64,000 bases of DNA from Firmicutes bacterium HGW-Firmicutes-7 (GTDB lineage Bacteria > Bacillota > Clostridia > Lachnospirales > Vallitaleaceae): contig PGZO01000023.1 in the NCBI GenBank assembly GCA_002841375.1, positions 1 to 64,000 of the forward strand, given 5' to 3'. Below the pieces are notes generated by a model that ran no database searches, had not been told where the DNA came from, and saw only the letters and a list, made by a program, of their open reading frames with translations. Both the position numbers and the translations under genes were made by a program. Each line of letters begins with the position of its first letter. Positions within the stretch are counted from its first letter, which is position 1. Shown piece after piece: positions 1-7,377 of this stretch.

Positions 1-78
1 AGTAAGACGCCTGTGGAGATAGTAGGTTGCGAGGTCTATGAAACAGGAATTTCTATTGGTAACAATAGAAGCATGTGA
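1..78 (+). CDS. tnpB: C-terminal end of a TnpB-like (IS200/IS605) protein, cut by the window edge
   Basis: The first reading frame is open from base 1 to a TGA at 76-78 and encodes 25 residues. They start KTPVEIVG and end with a polar tail, which resembles the extreme C-terminus of TnpB proteins. The stop codon lies inside the hairpin that forms the right end of such elements, as is usual for tnpB genes whose 3' end overlaps the guide RNA. TnpB is an RNA-guided nuclease encoded by IS200/IS605 and IS607 transposons. The catalytic part lies outside the window, so intactness cannot be judged. The assignment rests mainly on the hairpin context. Confidence 0.6.
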   Translation, partial: SKTPVEIVGCEVYETGISIGNNRSM

Positions 79-118
79 CTTTAGTCATGTGAGGTTCACA
101 AAGAACTCGGGCTTAAAA
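71..118 (+). ncRNA. Right end of an IS200/IS605-type element and 3' end of its putative omega RNA
   Basis: Bases 72-91 form a hairpin: CATGTGAC, loop TTTA, GTCATGTG, eight pairs with two G-U wobbles. The sequence GAGGTTCAC follows at 91-99. A GTGACTTTAGTCA-type hairpin followed by a short conserved GGTTCAC end is the usual right end of clostridial tnpB elements. In characterised systems the guide of the omega RNA is copied from the DNA just after the element, so about 16-20 bases from 100 onward would be the guide. The exact boundary is inferred. Confidence 0.55.
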
Positions 119-222
119 TATCTCAAACAATTGAAATAATCAATAAGTTGAGAACTATAAACCTTATAGCCCAAATTGGGAATGGAGCGTCAACCAAGTA
201 TATATAATAAGAGGTGAAAAAT

Positions 223-765
223 TTGTTAGAGTTTAAAATCACTTTAGATGATGATGACTATTTACTATTCAATCAATATCATTTATTAAATAGTCCTATT
301 GGTAAAAAATCTTTAATATTATTTAGATTTATTATTCCATTCATTTCTTTTATGTTTGTAATTATATTTCTTATTGCAGGCTCTGATTTTCTATTAATTT
401 TGATTGAAGCAATAATGTTGACGATTTTATCTATATTTTGGATTGGTTATAGTAAAAGAATCCTTCTAAAATCTATGAAAAAAAGAATGATAAAAATAAA
501 AAAAGAGGGTAGACTCCCTTATAGCAACGAGGCAATATTAAGGTTCGATAATGAGAGTATATATGAAATTACACCAAAGACTGAAGGTAAGACGAATTAT
601 TCATTGGTTGAAAAAATTGCTGTAACAGAAAAAGCTATTTATATTTATTTTAGCGCTATACAGGCATATATTCTTCCAGTAACCGCTTTTTCAGACGAAA
701 TGGAAAAATTAAAATTTATCGAATTTATCAATTTGAAGGTTGATAGTTTAAGAGATACAAAATAA
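223..765 (+). CDS. YcxB-like membrane protein
   Basis: A protein of about 180 residues with two hydrophobic segments near residues 35-57 and 58-80, a basic stretch, and a C-terminal cytoplasmic domain of beta-strand character. The order and size match YcxB-like proteins, whose role is unknown. The frame is open from GTG 214, but a GAGGTG ribosome site overlaps that codon and sits six bases before TTG 223, so TTG 223 is the more likely start. The gene stands alone just after the transposon end and shares a bidirectional terminator with the hydrolase gene downstream. Confidence 0.6.
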   Translation: MLEFKITLDDDDYLLFNQYHLLNSPIGKKSLILFRFIIPFISFMFVIIFLIAGSDFLLILIEAIMLTILSIFWIGYSKRILLKSMKKRMIKIKKEGRLPYSNEAILRFDNESIYEITPKTEGKTNYSLVEKIAVTEKAIYIYFSAIQAYILPVTAFSDEMEKLKFIEFINLKVDSLRDTK

Positions 766-782
766 TAATAAGACCAACTGCA

Positions 783-825
783 AAATACAAAAGAAACGTA
801 AGATTCATGCGTTTCCTTTGTATTT
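783..825. terminator. Bidirectional terminator between convergent genes
   Basis: Arms AAATACAAAAGAAACG (783-798) and CGTTTCCTTTGTATTT (810-825) pair with one mismatch around an 11-base loop. A-rich and T-rich flanks on either side suit termination of both the YcxB-like gene and the convergent hydrolase gene. Confidence 0.65.
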
Positions 826-839
826 CCCTGTGTGTATAT

Positions 840-1652
840 CTATCTTTCAATAAACTCAGCTAATACGGTGTTAAATTTATCCTTTTGATCGTAGAACGAA
901 GCATGACCACTGAATTCAAATGGTACAAGCGTTGAATTTTTAATTATCTGATTTTGAATTTCTCCCAGCTCAAATGGTACAATTTTATCATGAATCCCAT
1001 GAATAATTAAGGTTGGAACACTTATCGCCTCAAGATCTGTAAAAAATACTTCTCTGATCCACGCTTTTGCCATCTTGGCGGTTGCCCATCCCGCAGCTTG
1101 TAAGCCAACTTGGAAGAACCAATTAGATAGGGCTTCTGTGATAAGTTGAAAAAAGAACATATTACCAAAATCCTGTAGCATCTGAGGGCGATCATTATAT
1201 GTGTCATTAATAATCTTTATTACCATTTCCTTATCCAGTCCGTATGGGAAGTTTGGTCTTTTAATTAGACTTGGGACAGCTGCTGCAAACAAAGCAAGCT
1301 TTGATACACCATACCCATTATATCGTCCCATATATTTGACAGCTATTGCGCCGCCATTAGAATGTCCGGCTAAAATAATATCGTGTAAGTCTAGTGAGTC
1401 TATAACGCATTTTACATCGTCGGCCAAAGTACTAAAGTTATATCCATTAAAAGGTTTATCAGAGTTTCCAAACCCCCTTGTATCGATTCCGATACATCGA
1501 AACCCCATTTCGGGTAGCTTATCAAACTGATATTCAAATAATCTATGACTTCCTGGCCAACCATGATTAAATAGTATGGTTTTTTTACCTTCTGGGTTAA
1601 GGTCTTCTACAAATATTTTAACCTGATCTTTAGTAGTAACATAATATCCCAT
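840..1652 (-). CDS. Alpha/beta hydrolase, haloperoxidase/esterase type
   Basis: A complete 270-residue cytoplasmic alpha/beta hydrolase. Visible motifs are the oxyanion-hole HGWPGS (residues 30-35), the nucleophile elbow GHSNGG with Ser98, an Asp222 in HGIHDK, and His250 in SGHASF, which gives a full catalytic triad. The overall pattern matches the non-haem chloroperoxidase/arylesterase group, enzymes that mainly act as esterases or C-C hydrolases; the substrate cannot be read from sequence. The ATG at 1652 follows a GGAGT ribosome site. The gene is monocistronic and convergent with the preceding gene. Confidence 0.85.
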   Translation of the reverse strand: MGYYVTTKDQVKIFVEDLNPEGKKTILFNHGWPGSHRLFEYQFDKLPEMGFRCIGIDTRGFGNSDKPFNGYNFSTLADDVKCVIDSLDLHDIILAGHSNGGAIAVKYMGRYNGYGVSKLALFAAAVPSLIKRPNFPYGLDKEMVIKIINDTYNDRPQMLQDFGNMFFFQLITEALSNWFFQVGLQAAGWATAKMAKAWIREVFFTDLEAISVPTLIIHGIHDKIVPFELGEIQNQIIKNSTLVPFEFSGHASFYDQKDKFNTVLAEFIER

Positions 1653-1918
1653 AAAGCAACTCCTGATTTATAAACACTCTAAAATAATATACTCAAATGA
1701 ATATAATTTGTGTTATTTTTTCATGTAGCCAACAAAATATTAAAGGATTATCATGAAGCAGAAGATATTGTTTAAACAGCATTTATAAAGGTAGCCGATT
1801 AAGAATGATAATTATGTAAATGTTTATTGAAAATACTTAAACGATAGTATAAGATTATCTAAAGAGAAGGTAGCTTTTTGAAGTGAATTCTACCGTTTAT
1901 CTAAAGGAGGAATAAACA

Positions 1919-3562
1919 ATGAGAAAGTCTTTCTATCTATTTTTGGCAATAATTATGTGCTTATCGTATATAAGTATGACTGTGTTTGCAACAGGTGATG
2001 ATGTAAGTGTCAGAATTGACGGAGAATTGATCGAGTTTGACCAGCCGCCGCTTATAGTTAACGGTCGTACACTTATTCCTATCCGTGCCGTTTGCGAGAA
2101 AATCGGAGCGACGGTTGAATGGGATGATCGCACAAAAACCGCATTAATAACTAAAGACGACACAACAATAAAACTACAAATTGGAAGATATGATATGCAA
2201 GTCAGTGACCAATCCTCTATTTATCTGGATGTGGTACCACAAATATACAATGGTCGTACTCTGATGCCAATACGGGCCATAGCTGAAGGATTAGGTTGTG
2301 AGGTGTTATGGAATGAAGCAAATAGAACGATTGAGATTGAACAATCGGGCACCATTATAGTTCATGGACTTTGGGGTACGCAGGTAAGTGGGGTAACGAA
2401 TTGGGCAGGTATTTCATCTGTTCAACAATTCGCTTATAAAGATGATGGACTTGCATACGCATATGTCAAAGATAATACGCTTATAATTACAACGCCAACA
2501 ACAAAAATAAATATTGAAATGAAATACCCAAAACTAGGCGATGTCAATTCTGATAACAACGGAAATTTTTATATTATATGGGGAAGAGAAGGTGATGTAA
2601 ATACCGATCAGACTATTTTTATTTCCAAATATGCACCAGATGGTACCCATATAAAAACTACAGGATTTACAGGTGAATCCGTTATGGGCGAGGAAGGTAA
2701 TACACAGATTCCATTTATTGCCGGAACTTGTGTATCAACAATCGGAAACGGTTATCTGATGGTAAACTATGGTCGAATAATGTATAACAAACATCAATCG
2801 AATAGTGTTATTGGTGTAAAAATTTCGGATATGTCTCCTGTGGAGTGGGATAGTAAGTGGGATATTCCTTATACGTCTCATTCATTTAACCAAAGTATAA
2901 TTTGGAGCGAAAAAACAGAAGACTTTGTGTACGCCGATCACGGAGATGCATATGGTAGAGGATTTGTTATAAACACAAATGATAATGGAAAGTTATTGTT
3001 TCATTTCTACCTTGAAGCAAATGCAAATTATAATATGTATATAGTCAATAAGACTTTTGCACAACTAGGTGGGCTTGCAGAAACAAGTAAAGGTATTGCC
3101 TTAGTAGGTGCATCTGCAAAATCTATTAGCGAAGAGGTGAAGAATGAAAAGCAAAACTTATTTGTTCAAATATTCGATCCTCAAGCTGAAAAGATCTCCT
3201 CTTCGATGTTTACAGGAGGAACCACGCGAAGTGGTGCACTCTCAATCGATATAAATGATAATAGAAATTCGCCCCTTACAAATGTAACCGACTATGGTGT
3301 ACATTGGCTCACTGACTACACTGACACAGATGTTATTGCTCCTCAAGTTGTTTCAGCGGATGGTAAGGTTGTGATACTGTGGTCGACCGATAAGGACGCA
3401 TTATATATGGTAGTGGCAGCAAGTGGTGAGGTTATAACTCCTGCAACATCATTAGGAGGGATTCCTTTAAACTCATATGAACGTCCTATATATTATAATG
3501 GCTTTGTTTACTGGGTATCTGTTAATGATGGCAGGTTAAAGATTAGGAGTATAAAAATTTAG
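1919..3562 (+). CDS. Secreted protein with copper-amine-oxidase-like stalk domain
   Basis: A 547-residue exported protein with an N-terminal signal peptide (residues 1-25, ending VFA-TG). Residues 48-77 and 111-140 carry two copies of the NGRTL(I/M)PIRA...EV.W motif of the copper amine oxidase N-terminal (stalk) domain, common on clostridial cell-surface proteins. The remaining 400 residues contain repeated beta-strand, tryptophan-rich blades such as those of beta-propellers, without a family I recognise. It probably sits in the cell envelope and binds an unknown partner. An AAAGGAGG site lies seven bases before the ATG. No neighbour is clearly co-transcribed. Confidence 0.75.
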   Translation: MRKSFYLFLAIIMCLSYISMTVFATGDDVSVRIDGELIEFDQPPLIVNGRTLIPIRAVCEKIGATVEWDDRTKTALITKDDTTIKLQIGRYDMQVSDQSSIYLDVVPQIYNGRTLMPIRAIAEGLGCEVLWNEANRTIEIEQSGTIIVHGLWGTQVSGVTNWAGISSVQQFAYKDDGLAYAYVKDNTLIITTPTTKINIEMKYPKLGDVNSDNNGNFYIIWGREGDVNTDQTIFISKYAPDGTHIKTTGFTGESVMGEEGNTQIPFIAGTCVSTIGNGYLMVNYGRIMYNKHQSNSVIGVKISDMSPVEWDSKWDIPYTSHSFNQSIIWSEKTEDFVYADHGDAYGRGFVINTNDNGKLLFHFYLEANANYNMYIVNKTFAQLGGLAETSKGIALVGASAKSISEEVKNEKQNLFVQIFDPQAEKISSSMFTGGTTRSGALSIDINDNRNSPLTNVTDYGVHWLTDYTDTDVIAPQVVSADGKVVILWSTDKDALYMVVAASGEVITPATSLGGIPLNSYERPIYYNGFVYWVSVNDGRLKIRSIKI

Positions 3563-3675
3563 TCGCTATAGTAGTGAGAAGTACAGATTAAAGCTTTTCA
3601 GAGAAGAAAAAACGGGCAAAAATCGGGGCATTCTGATAGGTGTTTTACATAAAAATATCCAGATGAACCTAATAT

Positions 3676-3765
3676 CCAGAGCAGGACGGTGTGGTCAATA
3701 AGACCTTTGTGCAGATGCTGGAGGCACTTGGATATGACATTCAGGTTAACTATGTGAAAAGATAA
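3676..3765 (+). pseudogene. Remnant: C-terminal tail of a small regulator-like gene
   Basis: An open stretch with no start codon encodes about 28 residues ending VNKTFVQMLEALGYDIQVNY and then a basic tail and stop at 3763-3765. This looks like the final helix and strand of small XRE-type antitoxin or regulator proteins, of which ALGYD-like endings are typical. A TAA closes the frame just upstream, so only a tail survives. The family assignment is tentative. Confidence 0.35.
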
Positions 3766-3782
3766 AAGGGGAGAAATGTGTC

Positions 3783-4376
3783 ATGGCAGATGTGTATAAA
3801 TTTAAAGTAAGGCTCTGTGAACTGGAAAGTATTATGTGGCGAGATATAGAAATTACTTCTGTTTCCAGTGTTGCAAAACTTGGATATGCAATATTGGCCG
3901 CATTTGAAAGTACAGCAAGTCATATGTTTAATATAAAGTTTAAAGGAAAGCGTTATGAGATTGTATTTGAAGATGATGACTTCGATGACGAGCCTGCAAT
4001 CGATCCGATTAAAACAAAGCTTTCTGCGTTAAAACTTAATTCAGGAGATAAGCTGAGTATGGAATATGACTACGGTGCAGGATGGGAATTTGAGATAGAA
4101 TTATTATCCGTGACCGAAATGAAGCGCGGAGCAGGAACACACTATCCATATGTTACGGACGGCAAAGGAAAAGGAATTATTGAGGATACTTCACCATATG
4201 AACTTGCTGAAATAGCTGAAAAAACAGATCAAGATGGTATTTTACCCCGAATCGCAGATATGTATTCTAGCAAAGAAGACGAATGGGATTACAGAGATTT
4301 TAACTTAGAGTATTGCAATGTGTTCTTTAAGGATAATGTGTGGAGAATACGGTGTGCATATGAAGAATTCGAATAA
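3783..4376 (+). CDS. Plasmid pRiA4b ORF-3-like protein
   Basis: A 197-residue protein whose N-terminal half (YKFKVRLCELESIMWRDIEI..., then acidic EDDDFDDEP) matches the pRiA4b ORF-3-like family (PF07929), small proteins often found on plasmids and near transposons with no settled biochemical role. The domain spans nearly the whole protein, with the characteristic YDYGAGWEFEI segment near residue 100. An AGGGGAGAA site precedes ATG 3783. It lies among decayed mobile-element genes, consistent with accessory DNA. Confidence 0.75.
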   Translation: MADVYKFKVRLCELESIMWRDIEITSVSSVAKLGYAILAAFESTASHMFNIKFKGKRYEIVFEDDDFDDEPAIDPIKTKLSALKLNSGDKLSMEYDYGAGWEFEIELLSVTEMKRGAGTHYPYVTDGKGKGIIEDTSPYELAEIAEKTDQDGILPRIADMYSSKEDEWDYRDFNLEYCNVFFKDNVWRIRCAYEEFE

Positions 4377-4412
4377 AAAGCAAATACAATCAGATCAGAG
4401 GAGAACGAGTTG

Positions 4413-4634
4413 GTGGATAATTATCTTACATATCAGTCTGATGATCGACTAACAAATATTGAAGTTAAAAGTTCAAGATGAAACAGTAGGTTGACTTAGT
4501 AGCAAATGGCTGATTTATTTCAGGCATCTCGAATCAATTTTGTGGAACACATAAAACACATTCATGATAAAAGTGAACTTGACAAAGACTCAACCTGTCG
4601 GAATTTCCGACAGGTTCGAAAAGAAGGAAATCGT
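4413..4634 (+). pseudogene. Decayed RhuM-family (virulence RhuM-like) gene, N-terminal part
   Basis: From GTG 4413, preceded by GAGGAGA, the first frame gives VDNYLTYQSDDRLTNIEVK, then hits TGA. Shifting frame gives ...QDETV, then, after a missing base, WLT, two TAG codons at the position of a usual glutamine, and QMADLFQASRINFVEHIKHI followed by DKSELDKDST and QVRKEGNR. This order is the N-terminal half of RhuM-family proteins (ETVWLTQ-QMAELFQ, then HI..I, then V..EGNR). At least two frameshifts and in-frame stops show the gene is dead. Homology ends near 4634, where another reading frame takes over. Confidence 0.75.
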
Positions 4635-5031
4635 GAAATGGCACGAGAAATTCCGGATGGTTCAAAGCAAGTGGATTGAAACAAACCAGAATGGGAGGTT
4701 TGAGGCTTTGCAAGAGCAGAGATTTACAAAGAAGGACTGGACGCTTTTTAAAAATAAAATTGCTGATTGGCAGGAAGCCTATATGAATAGGCTTAATAAG
4801 GAATATATAGAATTACTAAGTGAAGACGCTAATCCATCAAAGAAGTTTTGGAGGCTGGACAAGAAAATAAAGGAAGATAGGAAGAAAACGGGTGTTCAAT
4901 TAGAAATGAGCCGGTCGAACCTTATTTATAACATTATTTCACTAATAAATGACGGTGCAATTAGCTTTGAAGATCTCGAAGAGTTCAGTGATGAGCTGAA
5001 GGAAACTGTAAGTGCCTTTGTTGAGAGATAG
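4564..5031 (+). CDS. Hypothetical protein, possibly the C-terminal part of a truncated gene
   Basis: An open frame of 155 codons. Its first 23 codons overlap the RhuM remnant in another frame and are probably not real protein. From about residue 24 (VKWHEKFRMVQ) onward the composition looks natural: charged, helical, rich in K, E and W, ending ELKETVSAFVER. I do not recognise a family. The lack of a ribosome site before ATG 4564 and the join to the RhuM remnant suggest that the 5' end was lost when the two pieces were joined near 4634. The product may not be expressed. Confidence 0.4.
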   Translation: MIKVNLTKTQPVGISDRFEKKEIVKWHEKFRMVQSKWIETNQNGRFEALQEQRFTKKDWTLFKNKIADWQEAYMNRLNKEYIELLSEDANPSKKFWRLDKKIKEDRKKTGVQLEMSRSNLIYNIISLINDGAISFEDLEEFSDELKETVSAFVER

Positions 5032-5314
5032 TTTAGAGTATATGGGTTCAGCATAGTATCGTTTTTTCTATAAGTATTAGTTAATCGATTGTCTACGCCA
5101 AGGTCAAATGCATCTACCAGGAATCTACATTACTGCCTCAACACACGTGGAGACATGTTGTCTGCTTAAACGCTTGTAGGTAATAGGGTTAAGTAGGTAC
5201 ACAGTACTAAATTTCCGGAGTGTGGAAACATAAAAAGAGAATGCATCCTTATTTAAGAACATTAGGATACATTCTTTTTTAATATCGTGTATTAAAATAA
5301 GCCACTGATTTGAA
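5032..5314. other. Non-coding stretch between remnants
   Basis: No gene is visible here. The only clear element is the terminator at 5239-5281. Together with the flanking remnants this forms a run of about 500 bases (5032-5534) without an intact gene. Confidence 0.5.
5239..5281. terminator. Rho-independent terminator
   Basis: Arms GAATGCATCCT (5239-5249) and AGGATACATTC (5264-5274) pair with a single C-A mismatch around a 14-base loop and run into TTTTTT (5275-5280). An A-rich tract precedes the left arm, so it could work in both directions. Confidence 0.65.
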
Positions 5315-5449
5315 TTAGGCTCTAATAGGTGGCTTAAATATTAATACTTTCTTTTCAAAGATTAGTCGGACCAGTTCTTCCGTAGTTACTCCATCGGACA
5401 CATAATCCCCAATGAAATCTAACAAGGCTATGTTTCGCTTGCTGCTTTC
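5315..5449 (-). pseudogene. Remnant: C-terminal tail of an unidentified gene
   Basis: The minus strand is open from about 5449 to a TAA at 5317-5315 and reads ...SSKRNIALLDFIGDYVSDGV, then TTEELVRLIFEKK and a short basic end. It has natural amino-acid composition but no start codon or ribosome site. The helical pattern would suit the C-terminus of a transcriptional regulator of the TetR type, but this is a guess. It abuts the headless ABC ATPase fragment on the other strand. Confidence 0.35.
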
Positions 5450-5534
5450 ACAATTGTGAAAAAAAACGCAAGTGACAAGCCGCTTGCCCATATTGCTGTT
5501 TTAGTGGACAAAATGGGAATGGGTTACCTATACA

Positions 5535-6072
5535 CATAAAGAACCTTTCTCTGGGAAACAAACAGCGTTTGGGACTGGCAAAGGCTATGATACACAATCC
5601 GGATATTTTGATTTTAGATGAGCCTATCAATGGTCTTGACCCTGCCGGAGTAGTGGAAACCAGAAATATGCTTTTAGATTTATCTAAAAATTTTGGTGTC
5701 ACTGTTTTTCTATCCAGTCATCTTCTTGAGGAGCTTGTGAAACTGGCTGATCGAATCGGCATCATCCATGAAGGAAATCTGGTGCAGGAAATTAAAATGG
5801 CACAGTTGGAACAGTCATTAAGAAAGCACCTGATTCTCAGTGGCCGCGATATAATTGCTATGAAGAGCGTACTTTCAGATTATGGGTATCATGTTGAAGA
5901 GAACACAGATGGACACCTTATCCTTTCAGAAGCTCATGCCACGCAGCAACCGGAAAAACTGAATGAATTACTGGTTCGTTCAGGTCAGCCGCCGACACAG
6001 CTAAACATAGTAGTCGAAGATTTGGAAGGTTATTTTTTAAGAACAATTCAAGGCGTAAGGGGGGAATATTGA
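5535..6072 (+). pseudogene. ABC transporter ATPase fragment, BcrA-like, missing the Walker A half
   Basis: The fragment starts at KNLSLGNKQRLGLAKAM, the degenerate signature motif of ABC-2 (bacitracin/lantibiotic export type) ATPases. It continues through Walker B (DILILDEP), the D-loop (NGLDPAG), the switch histidine (SSHLLEEL) and a C-terminal domain, ending at TGA 6070-6072. The first 120 or so residues, with Walker A and Q-loop, are absent, so ATP hydrolysis is not possible. It overlaps the start of the permease stub by TGATG, so the two were once translationally coupled. Confidence 0.8.
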
Positions 6073-6298
6073 TGAATACTTTGTCTTTTGTTTACTGTGA
6101 AATTCGCAAAGTTTATAAGTCAAGCGTTTTTTGGGTTGTCATTGTCGCGATTACCATACTGCCGGTCGTCGCCCTTTTTAAATTCAGCGCTGCGGATGTT
6201 AACTGGAATATGTATTTTGCAGATACCCTGGAATTCTTCACTACATTTTTAGTGCTCGGATTTTCTTTTACTGCCTGTTGGAGTTTTGGGCAAGAGTA
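6072..6298 (+). pseudogene. ABC-2 type permease stub, N-terminal 75 residues
   Basis: ATG 6072 overlaps the ATPase stop codon. The product begins with a short cytoplasmic segment, then a membrane helix (about residues 18-34) and the start of a second (about residues 52-70), ending SFGQEY. This is the usual start of ABC-2 permeases partnered with BcrA-like ATPases, which run to about 250 residues. Here the gene is cut near 6290-6298 and joined to an unrelated SLH-domain sequence, so neither protein is complete. Confidence 0.7.
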
Positions 6299-6652
6299 CT
6301 AAAAGCATTTAATATAGGAATTACAAAGGGCAAGTCACCGACAACATTTGAACCTAATACATTGATAAATCGTCAAGAATGTGCAACTATGCTTTATCGG
6401 ACAATAGTTGCAATTGCACCAGATGGAGACTATAGTACGAATGGTGTTTCAGATTTTACAGATCAAAAATATATTGATTCTTTTGCACTTGAAAGTGCAA
6501 AGTATATGTCTAAACTTGGAATAGTCAAAGGTGATAACGCAGGTAACTTTATGCCAAAAGCTACAACTAATATTCAGAAAGCAGCAGGTTATGGTATGGC
6601 TACAAGGGAACAAGCTATTATTATGAGCTATAGAGCATATAAAAAAATATAA
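6290..6652 (+). pseudogene. SLH-domain (S-layer homology) protein, C-terminal remnant
   Basis: About 120 residues with two SLH-type motifs: LKAFNIGITKGKS..TFEPNTLINRQECATMLYR, and further on DFTD...ESAKYMSKLGIVKGDNAGNFMPK followed by ATREQAIIMSYRAYKKI and a stop at 6650-6652. SLH domains anchor proteins to secondary wall polymers of Gram-positive bacteria. The open frame formally begins at TTG 6278 inside the ABC permease stub, in a different frame, so the fragment has no start of its own. The terminator at 6680 was probably its original one. Confidence 0.8.
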
Positions 6653-6679
6653 TTATAAAACTTCCTCAAATACTAAAAA

Positions 6680-6722
6680 ATAAAGAGTTATCTCATATAT
6701 AGATAATTCTTTATATTTTTTT
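6680..6722 (+). terminator. Rho-independent terminator after the SLH remnant
   Basis: Arms ATAAAGAGTTATCT (6680-6693) and AGATAATTCTTTAT (6701-6714) pair with one mismatch around a 7-base loop and are followed by a T-rich tract. Confidence 0.7.
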
Positions 6723-6724
6723 GT

Positions 6725-6746
6725 CCGCCCTGCATGCTTAGGGCGG
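6725..6746. repeat. Short GC-rich hairpin
   Basis: CCGCCC (6725-6730) and GGGCGG (6741-6746) form a perfect stem with a 10-base loop. It is unusually GC-rich for this AT-rich region and is not followed by a T tract. Function unknown. Confidence 0.5.
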
Positions 6747-6776
6747 TAATAATGAAAAACTAGAAATCAGAAATAA

Positions 6777-6805
6777 TTGTTAATCCTGATATGATACGTT
6801 ATAAT
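6777..6805 (+). promoter_or_regulatory. Putative SigA promoter of the XRE gene
   Basis: TTGTTA (6777-6782), a 17-base spacer and a perfect TATAAT (6800-6805). Two near-palindromic copies of GTTATAATAAC/GTTATATTAAC overlap and follow the -10 box and could be an operator for the XRE protein. Confidence 0.5.
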
Positions 6806-6969
6806 AACTATAAGTCGTTATATTAACTATTTAAAAGAAAAGATGTGAAAAGTGGTAAAATTTCATAATTATTCAAACATAGAAGGGTTTTGACTTAAAC
6901 AAAAGAGAGGGAGGAATAAAAAATGAATTCAGAAGTGCCAACATTAACATTTGTATGCACAATAATAAT

Positions 6970-7248
6970 ATGGACAAGCTGAGCAAGATTATTAAAACTG
7001 CTCGGAAAGAAAATAACCTCACTCGAGAGCAACTAGCTAAGAAAATAAATATTACATCCCGCTATCTCATGTCTATTGAAAATGAAAATAAGAAGCCAAG
7101 CTACAATGTTCTTTTTAATCTTATTCTTGATAACGAACGCTTCGTTTTATTAGCTGTCAGAAATCCGCTATGGGCAGAAGAAAAGTTTGGATTAAGTATA
7201 ATAATTTTGCAAGAGGGTATACAGATGGATGATAGCATGATAATATAG
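6970..7248 (+). CDS. XRE-family helix-turn-helix regulator with an atypical C-terminus
   Basis: Residues 1-45 form a typical XRE DNA-binding domain: KIIKTARKENNLTREQLAKK, ITSRYLMSIENENKKPSYNVLF. The remaining 45 residues do not look like the usual end of small XRE proteins and may come from a frame disruption. Starts at 6955 or at ATG 6970 are possible; neither has a clear ribosome site. The only strong site serves a 19-codon frame at 6923 that overlaps this gene, so expression may depend on translational coupling, or the gene may be damaged at its 5' end. It could regulate itself through repeats near its promoter. Confidence 0.6.
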   Translation: MDKLSKIIKTARKENNLTREQLAKKINITSRYLMSIENENKKPSYNVLFNLILDNERFVLLAVRNPLWAEEKFGLSIIILQEGIQMDDSMII

Positions 7249-7377
7249 AAAACAATAAAATTCCTGATCACAGATATAAAACTGTCGATATTGAACTGCT
7301 TCGAAATAGAACCTATTGCATCAAAGAGGTTTAGTAGACGAAGGGAATTGAATTTTATTTATTCGAAAGGAGTATAT

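Larger units (their letters stand above)
6653..6969. other. Intergenic region with terminator, GC-rich hairpin and promoter
   Basis: Contains the terminator of the SLH remnant (6680-6722), a GC-rich hairpin (6725-6746) and a promoter-like pair (6777-6805). A 19-codon frame at 6923-6982 starts at an ATG with a strong GGGAGG site and overlaps the start of the following XRE gene in another frame; it may be a leader peptide or a scar of a frameshift. Confidence 0.45.

Noticed and set aside
5448-5545. Possible degraded Walker A motif (GQNGNG) just before the ABC ATPase fragment
   Set aside because: The resemblance is short, lacks the lysine and serine/threonine, and other frames read equally well; likely chance.
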